A DNA stretch of 64,000 nt from Dromiciops gliroides (GCF_019393635.1 NC_057867.1:51925143-51989142); one strand, 5' to 3'. Counted from the first letter of the stretch, positions 11,476 through 22,516 are shown. Made by a program: numbers and translations. Notes: generated by a model from the sequence alone, not told the origin.

Positions 11476-11627
11476 GTTGTAATTTTTTTTTGAGAGGCAA
11501 TGGGGGTTAAGTGACTTGCCCAGGGTCACACAGCTAATAAGTGTTAAGTGTCTGAGGCCGGCTTTGAACTTGGGTCCTGCAGAATCCAGGCTGGTACTTT
11601 ATCCACTGCACCACCTAGCTGCCCCCT
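11476..11627 (-). mobile_element. SINE
   Basis: Complete minus copy; CTGATAATCTTTTT flanks at 11462-11475 and about 11628-11641. Confidence 0.95.
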
Positions 11628-11819
11628 CTGATAATCTTTTTTTAAAAGATGAGATAGTTTTAAAAAGCACTTATCACAGTGCTTGGCATATAATAAGCAT
11701 TACATAAATGTTAGCTATTATTATTAATTTCATTTGTTTTCACCATGCTACCCTATGTCCCTCCCAGAGAGCTATCTCTTATGAGAAAGAATAAAAAAGA
11801 GGAACCCAAGTCAGCTCTT

Positions 11820-11970
11820 CAATATTTTTTTTGCAGGGTAATAAGGGTTAAGTGACTTGCCCAGGGTCACACAGCTAGTAAGTGTCAAGTGTCTGAGGTC
11901 GGATTTGAACTCAGGTCCTCCTGAATCCAGGGCTGGTGCTCTATCCACTGTACCACCTAGCTGCCCCCCC
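11820..11970 (-). mobile_element. SINE
   Basis: Complete minus copy; AAGTCAGCTCTT at about 11808-11819 and 11972-11983. Confidence 0.95.
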
Positions 11971-12072
11971 CAAGTCAGCTCTTGCTAAGCTAACTAACAT
12001 ATTGAAGAAGTCTGACATCATAGGTAGTGTTCCACACTCATAGACCTCCCCCCTCTATAAAGAATTGAGGGG

Positions 12073-12215
12073 GGGCGGCTAGGTGGCGCAGTGGATAAAG
12101 CACCGGCCCTGCATTCAGGAGTACCTGAGTTCAAATCCGGCCTCAGACACTTGACACTTACTAGCTGTGTGACCCTGGGCAAGTCACTTAACCCCAATTG
12201 CCCTGCAAAAAAAAA
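12073..12215 (+). mobile_element. SINE
   Basis: Complete plus copy; AGAATTGAGGGG flanks both ends. Confidence 0.95.
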
Positions 12216-12600
12216 AGAATTGAGGGGAGAGGGGGGCTTCTACCTCTTCTTTGGGTCAGGCTTGCTCCTTCTGATTTAGCAACATTCCATTTTAGTTTGC
12301 GCCTGTTTAAGGGGAGGCCATGCAGCTTAACTGGAGGCACCCCAAGGAGCTTCATGAGGGAAGCAGGGCACCAGGGCAGCCCAGCAACACAGCACAGTGG
12401 AGCTCCCAGAAGACTCCAGACATGGAGGTTTCCAGAAAAGATGGACAGGGCCAAGGGAGGAGGTACCAAATCGTGGGAGAAGGAGAGGCTGTAGCTAGGG
12501 CATAGGCAACTTGTTGGATGGAGAAAGACTGGGACAGAAAAATCCCCACCAAAATGTAGGTTTGGGAGGACTTCAAGAGGCGGCAGTGTGGTAGGGTGGG
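12216..12600. other. Unassigned, open on both strands
   Basis: Frames of 93-106 codons overlap on both strands here. Both-strand openness with no domain or splice context points to base composition, not coding. Confidence 0.4.
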
Positions 12601-12860
12601 CAGGAGGCTGGAGATGGAGTCAGGAAGGCACAGTTCTAATCCTGCTTTCAGACACTTAAAAGCTGTATACATACCCTCAGGAGATTCCTTTAACAGCTCT
12701 CTCTCTGAGCCTGTTCCTTAGGTTTGATTTCAAAGGTCCCTTCTAGCTCTAAATCTCTGGTGCTGTGAGTATCTGCTAGCCTTAGTGCCTAGCAGTGTGC
12801 TTCTTGTATTCATATGAATGGTCAGGAAACGTTCACTGAATGAATGAATGAATGAACAAT
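12600..12860 (+). repeat. MIR relic followed by LINE-2 tail
   Basis: GGAGTCAGGAAGGCACAGTT and CAAAGGTCCCTTCTAGCTCT mark MIR; TTCACTGAATGAATGAATGA resembles the LINE-2 end. Confidence 0.65.
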
Positions 12861-13310
12861 TACAGATGTTTTCAGATCAAACACTCTTCCTGTGAAAGAT
12901 CACTTGGCATGCAAGAGCCTCTACCACCATCTAATGGACATTCAACCACATGAATGAAACACAACAGATTTCTAGGTACCATTGTCCCTTTAACTTTAAA
13001 TCTGGCCATAGCAGGAGGGGAAGGGAAGGTCGGAAGCTACTGAACCATTTGACTTGGAAATTCATCAGCTGCATCTGGAATCAAAGCTTATGAAAAAGGA
13101 AGGATCTGGTGGCAGAATAGATCTGTCAGCCCAGTGCCCTGCTTGTCGGCTCAGCAGCTTCCCTGCCCCGCCCCCCCCCACTCCATCTGGATTGACTGGC
13201 CCTGATGTTTCTCAAAGCAGTAAATGCAGTTGAAGAAAGAATTTGGGAGTTTCAGCTTCTGGGACTCACTAATGGAATTCACATCACTGAAACGGACTGT
13301 GGGTGAATAA
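12860..13310. other. No gene recognised
   Basis: Mostly unique sequence with a short C-run near 13170. Confidence 0.4.
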
Positions 13311-13705
13311 TGGCTGATGTTTCTATTGCATTTTAAGGTTTGCAAAGCACTTTGCATATGTGATCTTGTTTGGAGCCCACAACTACCCTGTGAGGTAATA
13401 GTAGTGATTGTTGTTGTCATTTTCAGTTGTTTTTGACTCCTCATGATCCCATTTGGGGCTTTCTTGGCAAAGATATTGGAGTGATTTTGCCATTTCCTTC
13501 TTCAACTCATTTTACAGATAAGGAAACTGAGGCAAACAAGGTTAAGTGACCTGCCCAGGGTAGGTGATGTTGTTTTTCGATAAAGAAACAGACAAGAAAT
13601 GATTGACCAGGGTCAGATCTAGTAAATATCTGAAGTGAGATTTGAACCCAGGTCTTCCTGATTCCAACTCCAGTACTCTAGCTCCTATACCGTGTGTTCT
13701 GCTGG
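13310..13705 (-). mobile_element. RTE-tailed CORE-SINE in a MIR relic
   Basis: TTTGCAAAGCACTTTGCATA is the LINE-2/MIR tail. From about 13410 the RTE-like tail (TTTTTGACTCCTCATGATCC, CTTGGCAAAGATATTGGAGT) leads into the CORE. About 50 bp of extra sequence separates it from GATTTGAACCCAGGTCTTCC. Confidence 0.7.
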
Positions 13706-13885
13706 GAAAAGAGGAATGGAATTGGAGTCAAAAGGTCTAGTTTCACATTCCACCTCTGATACCACTTGTGTGATTTGGGGCAAGTCCCTGCCCTCCCTGG
13801 ACCTCAGTTTCCCCTTCTATAAAATGAGGGAGTTGGACTAGGGGCCTCCAAGGTCCCTTTCAGCTCTAGATCCAGGATCTTATGA
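13705..13885 (+). repeat. MIR relic
   Basis: GGAATTGGAGTCAAAAGGTC, CCTCAGTTTCCCCTTCTATA and AAGGTCCCTTTCAGCTCTAG in order. Confidence 0.85.
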
Positions 13886-13989
13886 ATTTAGAACTATCTC
13901 AAAGTAGAATGGCTTGCTTCAAGTGGTACTGAGCTTTCCTTCACTAGAGGTTATCCAACAAAGGCTGGATGACCAGGTGTCAAATGTGT

Positions 13990-14195
13990 GGTAGAGAAAT
14001 GGAAAGGACACTCGATCTGGAGTCAAGGAGTCTGGATTCAAATCCCAGCTCCACCATTTAAAACCAGTAGGATCTTGGGTAAGTTGCTTAATTTCTCTAG
14101 TTTATACCTCAGTTTCCCCATCTGTAAAATGAGAGGGATGAACTAGATGGCCTCTAAGATCGTATCCAACTGGAAATCTGTGATCCAATGCCCGG
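13990..14195 (+). repeat. MIR relic
   Basis: GATCTGGAGTCAAGGAGTCT, GGATCTTGGGTAAGTTGCTT and CCCCATCTGTAAAATGAGAG. Confidence 0.85.
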
Positions 14196-14214
14196 GGAGG
14201 GGGCTTCTTTTTTG

Positions 14215-14357
14215 GGGGGGTTAGTGAGGCAATTGGGGTTAAGTGACTTGCTCAGGGTCACACAGCTAGTAAGTGTTAAGTGTCTGAGGCTGGATTTGAA
14301 CTCAGGTCCTCCTGAATCCAGGGATGGTGCTCTATCACTGCCACCTAGCTGCCCCAA
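14215..14357 (-). mobile_element. SINE
   Basis: Minus copy; GGCTTCTTTTTTG at 14202-14214 and 14358-14370. Confidence 0.95.
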
Positions 14358-14379
14358 GGCTTCTTTTTTGAATATGAGT

Positions 14380-14690
14380 TAGACTCCAACCTTGAAATCC
14401 CTTGCTTCTGTGACAAGATCTAGAACAACTGGGTCAGTGATTGGCTGGGGGTCTAATCTAGGGGAGAAGATGCGTCTGTTTCCCAGACACCAAGGATGAC
14501 CAGCCTAATGGGGAGAATTTGCTAATCTCACAGACAAGGGCTGTGGTCCTATTAGTGTGAAATGTATTCCTTACTGGTTACAGTGTTTGTGTGTCTCTCC
14601 CTTGCTTTTCAGGCCTTTCAATAAGTGCACATTTATGTAGCACTTTTAAGGTGTTTAGGATACAGGAAACCATCCTGGATATCAAGGAAA
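14380..14690. other. No gene recognised
   Basis: Unique-looking sequence; the ORFs are short and unsupported. Confidence 0.4.
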
Positions 14691-15235
14691 CCTGGGTTCA
14701 AGTGTTCTCTCTTATGTGTCCTGGCTGTGTGACCCTGAGTAAGTCAAAATTTCTCTGGTGTCCCAGCTGTGGATCTGTGTTGGCAGGGGGAGTTTCTCAC
14801 TCACAGTTCCCAACACCAATAGCATCATAGGTCTGGTCCTTATAACATCTCCATGAAGTAGGTACTAGTATTATCTCCATTTTGCAGATAAGGAAATTGA
14901 GGCTAAGAAGAACTTGCCCAGGGTCAATCACACAGCCAGAATCAGGGTGTTTCCCTGATAACAGCAACAACAATAACATTTGTATAAGGCTTGAAGGTTA
15001 GCAAAGTGTTGTTGGAGCCTCACAACCATCCTGTGAGATAGGTGGGCTTCATTAGGACCCCCCCCCCATTTTACAGGTGAGCAAACTGATGCCAAGAAAG
15101 GTTTAAGTGAATTGCCCAGAGTCACATACTAGTATTTCCCTCACTCGTAAGTGTTTGAAGTAACATTCGCACTCAGGTCTTCCTGACTCTAAGTCTGACA
15201 CTTTATGCACTGTGCCACCTTGCTCCCTGACCCCG
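14690..15235. repeat. Cluster of MIR relics
   Basis: A plus fragment (GGCTGTGTGACCCTGAGTAA, near 14722) is followed by two minus copies at about 14835-14945 and 14960-15230, each with CATTTT(G/A)CAG and a GGTCA CORE phrase. Confidence 0.75.
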
Positions 15236-15467
15236 ACTTTAGCACTCTGTCCAGTGAGCAATGCTCATTATAGCATGCCTACAATTGGCAATCCCATTTT
15301 CCTCTTCATTTGGACATCTGTTAAGGGCCCAAGGGGTCACGGGTTAACTGGCCTTGGAACACTCTGTCTTACAGTCTTCTCCCTGAAAGGCCCACATCCC
15401 CAAAGTTGAATGTTATTGAGGATAACTCTTGTTGCTCTGTCCTGGGACACGTGGACACTCAGCTGAC

Positions 15468-15622
15468 TTTTTTTTGTTTGTTTTTTAGCGAGGCAACTGG
15501 AGTTAAGTGACTTGCCCATGGTCACACAGCTAGTAAATGTTAAGTGTCTGAGGTCGGATTTGAACTCAGGTCCTCTTGACTCCAGGGCTGGTGCTCTATC
15601 CACTGTATCACCTAGCTGCCCC
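15468..15622 (-). mobile_element. SINE
   Basis: Minus copy with a few substitutions; the flanks are T-rich so the duplication is unclear. Confidence 0.9.
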
Positions 15623-15652
15623 GTTTTTTGTTTTTGTTTATTTTGTTTAATT

Positions 15653-15703
15653 TATATATATATATATAAAATATATATATAAAATATATATATATATATA
15701 TAT
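15653..15703. repeat. TA microsatellite
   Basis: TA units with AAA interruptions. Confidence 0.9.
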
Positions 15704-15844
15704 TTGATTTGTTTTGACTACAGGCTAGTCTAACCCTGTTTGTTGGAATAAGGCATCCAGATTTGTATTGCCAGCTATCCTATGAGAATTATTTGGGGGA
15801 AGGAGGAATATTTAAACTTGGAGAAGAAAAGACTTGGAGAGTGG

Positions 15845-16100
15845 GGTGGGGCCGGATAGAGCATTGGACCTGGAGTCAGAAAGACCTTGGATCGAATTTG
15901 GCCTTAGACATTTAGTAGCTGTATGACCCTGGGCTAGTCATTTCACTGCTGCTTGCCTCAGTTCCCTCATCTGTGAAAATGAGGATAATGATAGCATCGA
16001 CCTCCCAGGGTTGTTGAGAGGATAAAAGGAGATATTTGTAAAGTGCTTTGCAAACCTTAAGGTACTAATAAATGCTAGTTGTTATTGTTGTTGTTGTTAC
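15845..16100 (+). repeat. MIR with LINE-2 tail
   Basis: GGACCTGGAGTCAGAAAGAC, TATGACCCTGGGCTAGTCAT, GTAAAGTGCTTTGCAAACCT and AATAAATGCTAGTTGTTATT. Confidence 0.9.
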
Positions 16101-16375
16101 TATTGATTTGAAAGGATGTCATACAAAGGAAGAATTAGGCTTGTTCTACTTGGTCCCTGCAGGGCAGAACCAGAACTAATGGGAAGAAGCTGCAAACAGG
16201 CAGATTTTGTCTCAGCCTGAGGAAACAGTAGAAATTGGAGTATCCCAATGTGGCGTGGAGTGCCTGCAAGTAGGGGAGTGGGGAAGGGGAGGTGGTAGTA
16301 GGGAATTCCCAGTAACTTAAGGTGGAGGACAACTTCTTGAGGGATGCTGTAGCTAAGAATCATAGGTTGAGGAGG

Positions 16376-16500
16376 GGATGCCTTGAGCAAGTCACTGAAG
16401 TTCCCTGGGCCTCAGTTTCCTTTTCTGTAGAATGAAGGGGTTAGAACAGATGGCCTCTGAGGGCCCCGCAGCTCCAGATCTAAATTCCACTATTCTTCTA
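16376..16500 (+). repeat. MIR relic
   Basis: GAGCAAGTCACTGAAGTTCC and CAGATGGCCTCTGAGGGCCC. Confidence 0.7.
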
Positions 16501-17340
16501 ATTCTGGAATCCTGGCATTTGGAATGAACACAATGTGTCCTTTGCCTGAAGGTAACTGATCCACAAACCTGTCTTATTCAGCAGTGTGGTTGAGGCTGTG
16601 CTTAGAGTGATATAGGTACATCTGTGTGATAAATATGCTAGAATATTGATCAGAGGGAAACAGAGAGAAGGCATGAAATATGCATGCGAGCTGCGTGAAT
16701 GACAAGCGACTGGCAGCTGGTTTGCCACTGGCCATTTGCATCCCAACCACCACTTGGCAAAGGGGGCCCACTCTTTCTCCTTCCTGTGTTTGCAGACACA
16801 TGCTCCACTGAGTGGGAATAGTGGTTTACTGCAGCATTAATAAACAGTTGTAAATGTCTCTAACCGAAGGCGAGGTAGCAAGAGAAGTGAGCTCTTGCCT
16901 GTTTCCCCTCCCTGAATCACTGGGAAGCTGGCTATTCATTTGAATGCAAAAGGCCAAATGATAACTGACATCTTCACTCAGGGTACTGGTTTACAGGGAA
17001 ATATGAGGACTTTCCTAGTTGAGCAATTTTTAGAGGCCTAACAGTCACACTGAAGGTACAATGAAAAGCTTATTGTCTGATTCGGAGGTGACCTGACTGG
17101 TCCTTTTTCTTTTAGCCATGGAACTTAGGAAATAAACCTAGTGCTGTATTTAGGGGGAAGGGGGATAATTCTAGAATGGCCTTCAAGGCCTGCAACATGA
17201 TCTTCTGCCTCTTCTCAGAGGTAGCAAAGCACTGGCCTTTGAAGGTAGATTGGATTTTTGGGACCTGCTAAGTGTGGGGAATCAGGTGAGCAGTCAAGCT
17301 AAAGGAGAGACAAGGTGGATCAAAGCCATGTGGGCTGGTG
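16500..17340. promoter_or_regulatory. Repeat-poor block, candidate conserved element
   Basis: About 840 bp without recognised repeats. It includes an octamer ATTTGCAT at about 16733-16740, and ATATGCATGCGAGC near 16678. No coding frame is convincing. Regulatory function is a guess from composition only. Confidence 0.25.
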
Positions 17341-17344
17341 TGAG

Positions 17345-17760
17345 TCAGTCAATAAACATATATTAAGGACAGCTAGGTGGTGCTGCAGTGGATAAAGCAC
17401 CAGCTCTGGATTCAGGAGGACCTGAGTTCAAATCCGACCTCAGACACTTGACACTTACTAGCTGTGTGACCCTGGGCAAATCACTTAACCCTCATTGCCC
17501 TGCCCCTCCAAAAGAAACTGAATAAACATTTATTAAGCACTTATTATGTGACAGGCACTGTGCTAAGCACAGGGGAAATGAATAAAAACAGGCAGTCCCT
17601 GCTGTCAAGGAGCTTACATCAAATGGGGGAAGGATGGAGGCCTGGGGGTGGGAGTGTTGGGAGCAATGACAGAATCATGGGAAGGAGTACATAGCTTCCA
17701 ACAGGAACTATTGGGAAGGGACCAGCTGCCCTTTGGCTGTGTAGGCACAAGAGAGGTAGT
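17345..17760 (-). repeat. LINE-2 3' end, split by SINE
   Basis: AATAAACATTTATTAAGCAC and GGCACTGTGCTAAGCACAGG are the LINE-2 terminus read on the minus strand; GTCAAGGAGCTTACATCAAA continues the 3' UTR. Confidence 0.8.
17367..17520 (+). mobile_element. SINE nested in LINE-2
   Basis: Plus copy with an extra TGC in GGTGCTGCAGTGG; AATAAACATATATTAAG at about 17350-17366 versus AATAAACATTTATTAAG at 17521-17537. Confidence 0.95.
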
Positions 17761-17764
17761 GGAT

Positions 17765-17875
17765 GTCATGGTGAAGGGAGGGGCAGCTCTGGAGCCTGGA
17801 AGGCCTGGATTTAAGTCCAGCTCCTGATCCATACTAATTGTGTGCTCCTGGGCCAATCACTTAAACTCATAGTGG
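17765..17875 (+). repeat. MIR relic
   Basis: GGAGCCTGGAAGGCCTGGAT and GTGTGCTCCTGGGCCAATCA. Confidence 0.6.
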
Positions 17876-17953
17876 CCCAGAGAATTCATTAAGATTTTAT
17901 GCTTGGCAAGTAGTTGTTCTGCATCAATGGAGAGGATTCCCACAGGAACTGGG

Positions 17954-17974
17954 GAGAGAGAGAGACAGAGAGAC

Positions 17975-18060
<86 letters not shown>
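17954..18060. repeat. GA microsatellite
   Basis: About 105 bp of GA with a GACA start; it lies inside LINE-2-derived sequence. Confidence 0.95.
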
Positions 18061-18062
<2 letters not shown>

Positions 18063-18074
18063 CTACTACCACCT

Positions 18075-18440
18075 AAAGGGCTCCGAAAAGCCTTTTTTAT
18101 AGGAGGTAGCATCTAAATTTTGCTTTGAATAAAGCTAGAGATTCTGAGAGCTGGTGATGAGGAAGTAAGGCATTCCAGGCATGAAGGACAGCCTATGCAA
18201 AGGCACAGAGGTGGGAGATGAAATATCCAACTTGGGGAACAGAAGAGAGGTCAATAGGCTGGAGTCTCATAGACTATGGGGTCTATAGATTATGAGAGAA
18301 GGAGTACAGTAATGGGACACAGGCTTTGGAAAAGTAGGCTGGAACTATTCAATGAGGAAGGACTTTGAATGCTGGTATTTTATCCTAGAGGCAATAGGGA
18401 GCCACTGAATGTCTGCATGGAAAGCAGAGACATGGTCATA
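18075..18440 (-). repeat. LINE-2 ORF2 C-terminal relic
   Basis: AAGGCATTCCAGGCATGAAG, GCCTATGCAAAGGCACAGAG and CAATAGGGAGCCACTGAATG match the parallel stretch at 96-600. Confidence 0.75.
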
Positions 18441-18496
18441 GATGAACTTAAAGATTATTTTACTGTTCCTTACATTGTTCAGTTCTGCCTATCTTT

Positions 18497-18627
18497 TTTT
18501 TTTGGTGAGGCAGTTGGGGTTAAGTGACTTGCCCAGGGTCACACAACTAGTAAGTGTCAAGTGTCTGAGGCAGGATTTGAACTGGGGTCCTCCTGACTCC
18601 AGGGCCAGTGCTCTATCTAGCTGCCCC
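18497..18627 (-). mobile_element. SINE with triplicated flank
   Basis: Minus copy lacking about 15 bp near TCTATC-TAGCTGCCCC. TCTGCCTATCTTTT occurs on the left (18484) and twice on the right (18628 and 18648). Confidence 0.9.
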
Positions 18628-18769
18628 TCTGCCTATCTTTTTTTTTTTCTGCCTATCTTTTAAAACATCAATTCATGGGAGCATCACTGCCTTGTTGATC
18701 CGTCTTTCAGCCACTGATAAAGAATTAGGAGACCATTAACTGCTTGGGGGGAACTGTTCTCTAATGAGG

Positions 18770-19160
18770 TATTTGGGGTTGGGCTAATACCTTCCCTCTC
18801 CCATCTCTGGAAAATGAGGGGGTTGGGCTATTTAACCTTAAAGGTCCCTTCCAGCTCTAGCTGTCTGCTCCTCTGAAGGGCTGGCAAACAAGAAATGATA
18901 TTTAAGGACTTCTATAGACTGGGGGAGAAGTATGAAGAGGAGACTTTCCTGACAGTAAAAACATAAGGTGGTAGAGTGAATGCTGGACCTGGAGTCAGGA
19001 AGACCTAGGTCCAAATTCCACTTCAGTCACTTACCAGCTGTATGACTGTGGCCATGTCACTTAGCCTCTCTGTGTCTCAGTTTCCTCATCTGTATAAAAT
19101 GAGATTTTTGGATTCAATGAACTCTAAGGTCCCTTTCAGGTTTAGATTCATGCTCCAAAG
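18770..19160 (+). repeat. Two MIR relics
   Basis: One fragment near 18785-18875 (GGAAAATGAGGGGGTTGGGC) and one at 18965-19155 (GGACCTGGAGTCAGGAAGAC, CTCAGTTTCCTCATCTGTAT). Confidence 0.8.
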
Positions 19161-19189
19161 AGTTTAGCAGAAAGGATTAGCACCCTCGG

Positions 19190-19460
19190 CTCAGAGCTGG
19201 AATGGATCTTAGAGGTCATTGAGTCCAATCCCCTCATTTCATAGAGAAAGAAACTGAGGGGGCTGCTAGGTGGCGCTGCAGTGGATAAAGCACCGGCCCT
19301 GGATTCAGGAGGACCTGAGTTCAGATCCAGCCTCAGATACTTGACACTTACTAGCTGTGTGACTCTGGGCAAGTCACTTAACTCTCATTGCCCTGCAAAA
19401 AAAAAAAAAGAGAAAGAAACTGAGGCACAGAATGAATTCACCGAAGGTCATAGGAGCATA
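19190..19460 (-). repeat. MIR-related relic split by SINE
   Basis: GGATCTTAGAGGTCATTGAG and AAGAAACTGAGG on the left; CACAGAATGAATTCACCGAA after the SINE. Confidence 0.65.
19260..19409 (+). mobile_element. SINE
   Basis: Plus copy with the GGCGCTGCAGTGG head variant also seen at 17367; AGAGAAAGAAACTGAGG duplicated on both sides. Confidence 0.95.
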
Positions 19461-20370
19461 GATTTCTGGAAAGAGAAATGAGGGACTAGCAGGGGGCAGA
19501 TGGTAATAGAAAGAAATGGCTAAAGATCAAGCCCATATTCTCATGATGGTAGTCTCCAAATGTGGGTGACTGGGATATATGCCGTCCTGGGATGAACTTG
19601 GGTTTTCCAATTTCCTATAGATATGCTTCCCCTTTTCAGGTATGATAAGGACAATTGATTGGTTTTGAATGAATTATTCATATAGTTATGGTTATGGGTT
19701 AAAAACTTATTGATGTCTTCTTCAGTGAAGTTGGAAATATGCAAGATAATCAGCAATGAAATGTAAACACATATATGCTTTGACATTTCAAAATGATCTG
19801 CAGAACTCATACTGGCCCCAAATGTCCCTAAGACAGAGGGTTAAATGAGTTAAATTGGAATTGGAAAGTTTTCCTTCCTCCCCAGGTTTCATCTTTAATG
19901 CATTTGGTCAGTTTTGCCTCAGAGCCCAGAATTGACGAGGCTCCCAGTAATGAGGCTATCTGAAGTTAGGCTCCGGGGTTTTCAATATGGATTTCCATCG
20001 CATTTTATATGTAGATAGTGAGTCTTTGTTGATCCTGGAGCTTAGTAAGAGCTTATGGGTAGTAGGCTTGGGACCAAGGGGTAATAATGAAAACTCAATA
20101 TGATTTGGACTTAGAGGGCCAAAGAAATGCCCTTGTGGTGTTCTGTGAGGAAGACTGCAGCTTTCTAAATGTCAATTGGAAAACAACTGGGAGCCCTCTC
20201 TTCATTGCGGAGGTAGGGGCTATGGGCAGGGACTGTTGTATATCCTGTAGCAGGCCATTGAGACTCTCGATGGATTTGCTGAACTTCTTTCTTTCTTTTA
20301 AAATATTTGTTATAAAGGACAATTCACTGGGAAGCCAAGGAGGAGGAGGAATGGATTTGAAAGAGAATGT
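19460..20370. other. No gene recognised
   Basis: About 900 bp of repeat-poor AT-rich sequence. Frames of 75-99 codons on both strands near 20095-20386 overlap each other and lack support. Confidence 0.4.
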
Positions 20371-20374
20371 GATC

Positions 20375-20516
20375 TTTTTTTTTTGAACAATGAGGGTTAA
20401 GTGACTTGTCCAGGGTCACACAGCTAGCAAGTGTCAAGTGTCTGAGGCCGCATTTGAACTCAGGTCCTCCTGAATCCAGGGCCGGTGCTTTATCCACTGC
20501 ACCACCTAGCTGCCCC
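20375..20516 (-). mobile_element. SINE
   Basis: Complete minus copy; no clear duplication. Confidence 0.95.
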
Positions 20517-20524
20517 TGGAACTG

Positions 20525-20680
20525 ATACCTTTTGTATCTGATTGAATGTAAGCTACTAGAGGGAAGGGAGTAGTTGTTTGGGGTGAGAGGGTGTAGGGGG
20601 TATCTCTGTGCCTAGTACCTAGCATTTGGCACCTGGCACATAGGTGGCACTTAAGGAATGTTTGTTGATTGACCAATAGT
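20525..20680 (+). repeat. LINE-2 3' end
   Basis: GCACATAGGTGGCACTTAAG and AATGTTTGTTGATTGA near 20657. Confidence 0.7.
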
Positions 20681-20686
20681 AAGTAG

Positions 20687-21057
20687 TGTAAGGACTAAAA
20701 TTCTAGCTAGTTTGTCTAAAATCTAATGAGTGGTCACCAATAAATTATAAGCTTTAGCAAGAGTTAGACTTTTAATCATTTATTTAGGAGAATAAGAATT
20801 TGGTGAAGAGAAAGAGAAAGGCCTAGATTCATCTATCTATTAAAGGGAGAGAGCATTCCTAGCTCCACTCTCCGCCAGAGTCCACACGAAAGAGAGAGAG
20901 TCAGAATGCCAGACTACCCCTTCTTCCTCCCACAAGCCAACATCACTTCCTGATGCCAAAGAAAAAGCTGCATGGTCCTGCCCTCAGAGGCCCTCTCCTC
21001 ATGTTGGAGCTTTCCTACAGTAAGTCTCCAGCAGGTGGCGTCATTCCAATCGTTACA
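20687..21057 (-). mobile_element. Solo LTR, 371 bp, 4-bp duplication
   Basis: On the minus strand it begins TGTAACGATTGG and ends GTCCTTACA, so it has TG...CA ends. AATAAA lies inside (minus strand near 20782). The same 4 bp, GTAG, flank it at 20683-20686 and 21058-21061, as for gammaretrovirus-like (ERV1) insertions. No internal retroviral sequence is present, so it is a solo LTR. Confidence 0.8.
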
Positions 21058-21189
21058 GTAGTCATACCTATAGTCATTTGCATGGAAATATTATTATAGG
21101 GAGGAAGCAAAGAACCAGGAATTCAACATGGGGGTTTAGTATCCAAGTCCATGAAACACAGCAACTCCAACTAATAATAAATAATAAAG

Positions 21190-21330
21190 CATGGGAAAGA
21201 GCAGAGAGAACTGACTTTGGAGTCAGCAAGACTCCAAATCCTGCCTATGACACACTAGCTGTGGGACCTTGGACTAGTCACTTCTCTCATTGCCCCAGGC
21301 AACTCTCTAAGACCATATGTAACAAATGAG
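21190..21330 (+). repeat. MIR relic
   Basis: GACTTTGGAGTCAGCAAGAC and GACCTTGGACTAGTCACTTC. Confidence 0.7.
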
Positions 21331-21539
21331 GCAATGATCCACATCATTAGGAGGAGTTTCCACACTGGGAGTTGACTACAACGAGAAGATCATAGATTTG
21401 GACCCCAAACCAACCAAACAAACAATAACAACAACAAACCAACAAATGTGTACAAAGCCTGTGTGGTATGCAATGCAACATGTAGTAAGAACTGAAATTC
21501 TTATATTCATTTATTCAATAATAATGATACATTTATGCT

Positions 21540-21905
21540 GAGCAATAATAACTGAACATTTTAAAGTGCTTTCATAGCATATGGGGTAGGTGAAGTGAAA
21601 TAATTTGTTTGAGTCAGGATGCAGACCCAGATCTTCCTAAGTATGAGTCTAGTACTTTAATGGCTCTCTTGCCTGTTGGTTACTTCCTCAGCATGGGAAA
21701 CCCCTCTCAGTGTGAGAACTCCCTTCAGCAACACAGATCAGAACAGGTCTTTTAGTAAAGCAACCACAGGGAAGGAAGCCACTTGAGGAATAGAGAGGTA
21801 GTGGGACTAGCCCAAGGTCATTCAACTAATAAGAGTTGGAGATGAGATTTGAACCCAGGTCTTCAGACTCCAAGTTCATAACCTTAGCCCTGACCCCACA
21901 TGCTC
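21540..21905 (-). repeat. Two MIR relics
   Basis: One at about 21540-21670 (AAAGTGCTTTCATAGCATAT) and one at 21770-21900 (GATGAGATTTGAACCCAGGT). Confidence 0.7.
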
Positions 21906-22223
21906 TCTTATAGGTAGGTAATACCATTTTGTGGCTACCCTTTAACGGATTTTGATATTTGTTGATTTCCAGAGAGGAGCCAAAAAAGAAAAAGAAGCAA
22001 ACACGTTTATCTGTGAGACAGGCAGGACATCACCTGGCCACCTACCTTGTTTAGCAACTGGTTCTGGAACCCTGAGGCAAAGTGTACAATTAAATTTCTG
22101 CCTATGTCTTTCAAGTCTCATGGACTATAGGGAAGGTCCTGGAGGTGGAAATGACTACAAATCCAATAGATTGAAGATGAAAAACACCTCTAACCTCCTG
22201 CCAGAGAGGTGATTCACTTAAAA

Positions 22224-22516
22224 TGCAGAGAGACAGAGACAGACACTCACACAGAGACAGAGAGGCACACGGAGACACAGGGAAAGAGAGACACACAGAG
22301 ACAGAGTGAGACAGAGAGAGATACACAGAGAAAGAGAGACATACACACAGTGCTGGAGTCATTTTTCAGGCATCATCAGCGTGGGAATTTATTTTGCTGA
22401 ATTCTGTGAGATGGTTGTGAGGGTATGCTTCATCTCTCTTTCTCTCTCTGTCTCTCTATCTCTCTGTCTCTGTCTCTCTGTCTCTGTCTCAATCTCAATC
22501 TGTCTCTGTTTCTCCT
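22224..22516. repeat. Opposed imperfect microsatellites, potential hairpin
   Basis: GAGACA/ACAC-type purine repeats at about 22228-22352 are followed, after about 80 bp, by TCTCTG pyrimidine repeats at 22434-22516. The two arms are complementary in kind. Confidence 0.8.

Larger units (their letters stand above)
11139..11735 (+). repeat. MIR with LINE-2 tail, hit by two SINEs
   Basis: Head at 11139, CORE TGTGACACTGGGCAAGTCAC and tail GTTGTTGTGAGGATAAGATG are followed by two SINEs; the tail ends after them with CTTGGCATATAATAAGCA. Confidence 0.8.

Noticed and set aside
12188..12672. Frames of 93-106 codons on both strands
   Set aside because: Open on both strands, no recognisable domain, and one begins in a SINE.
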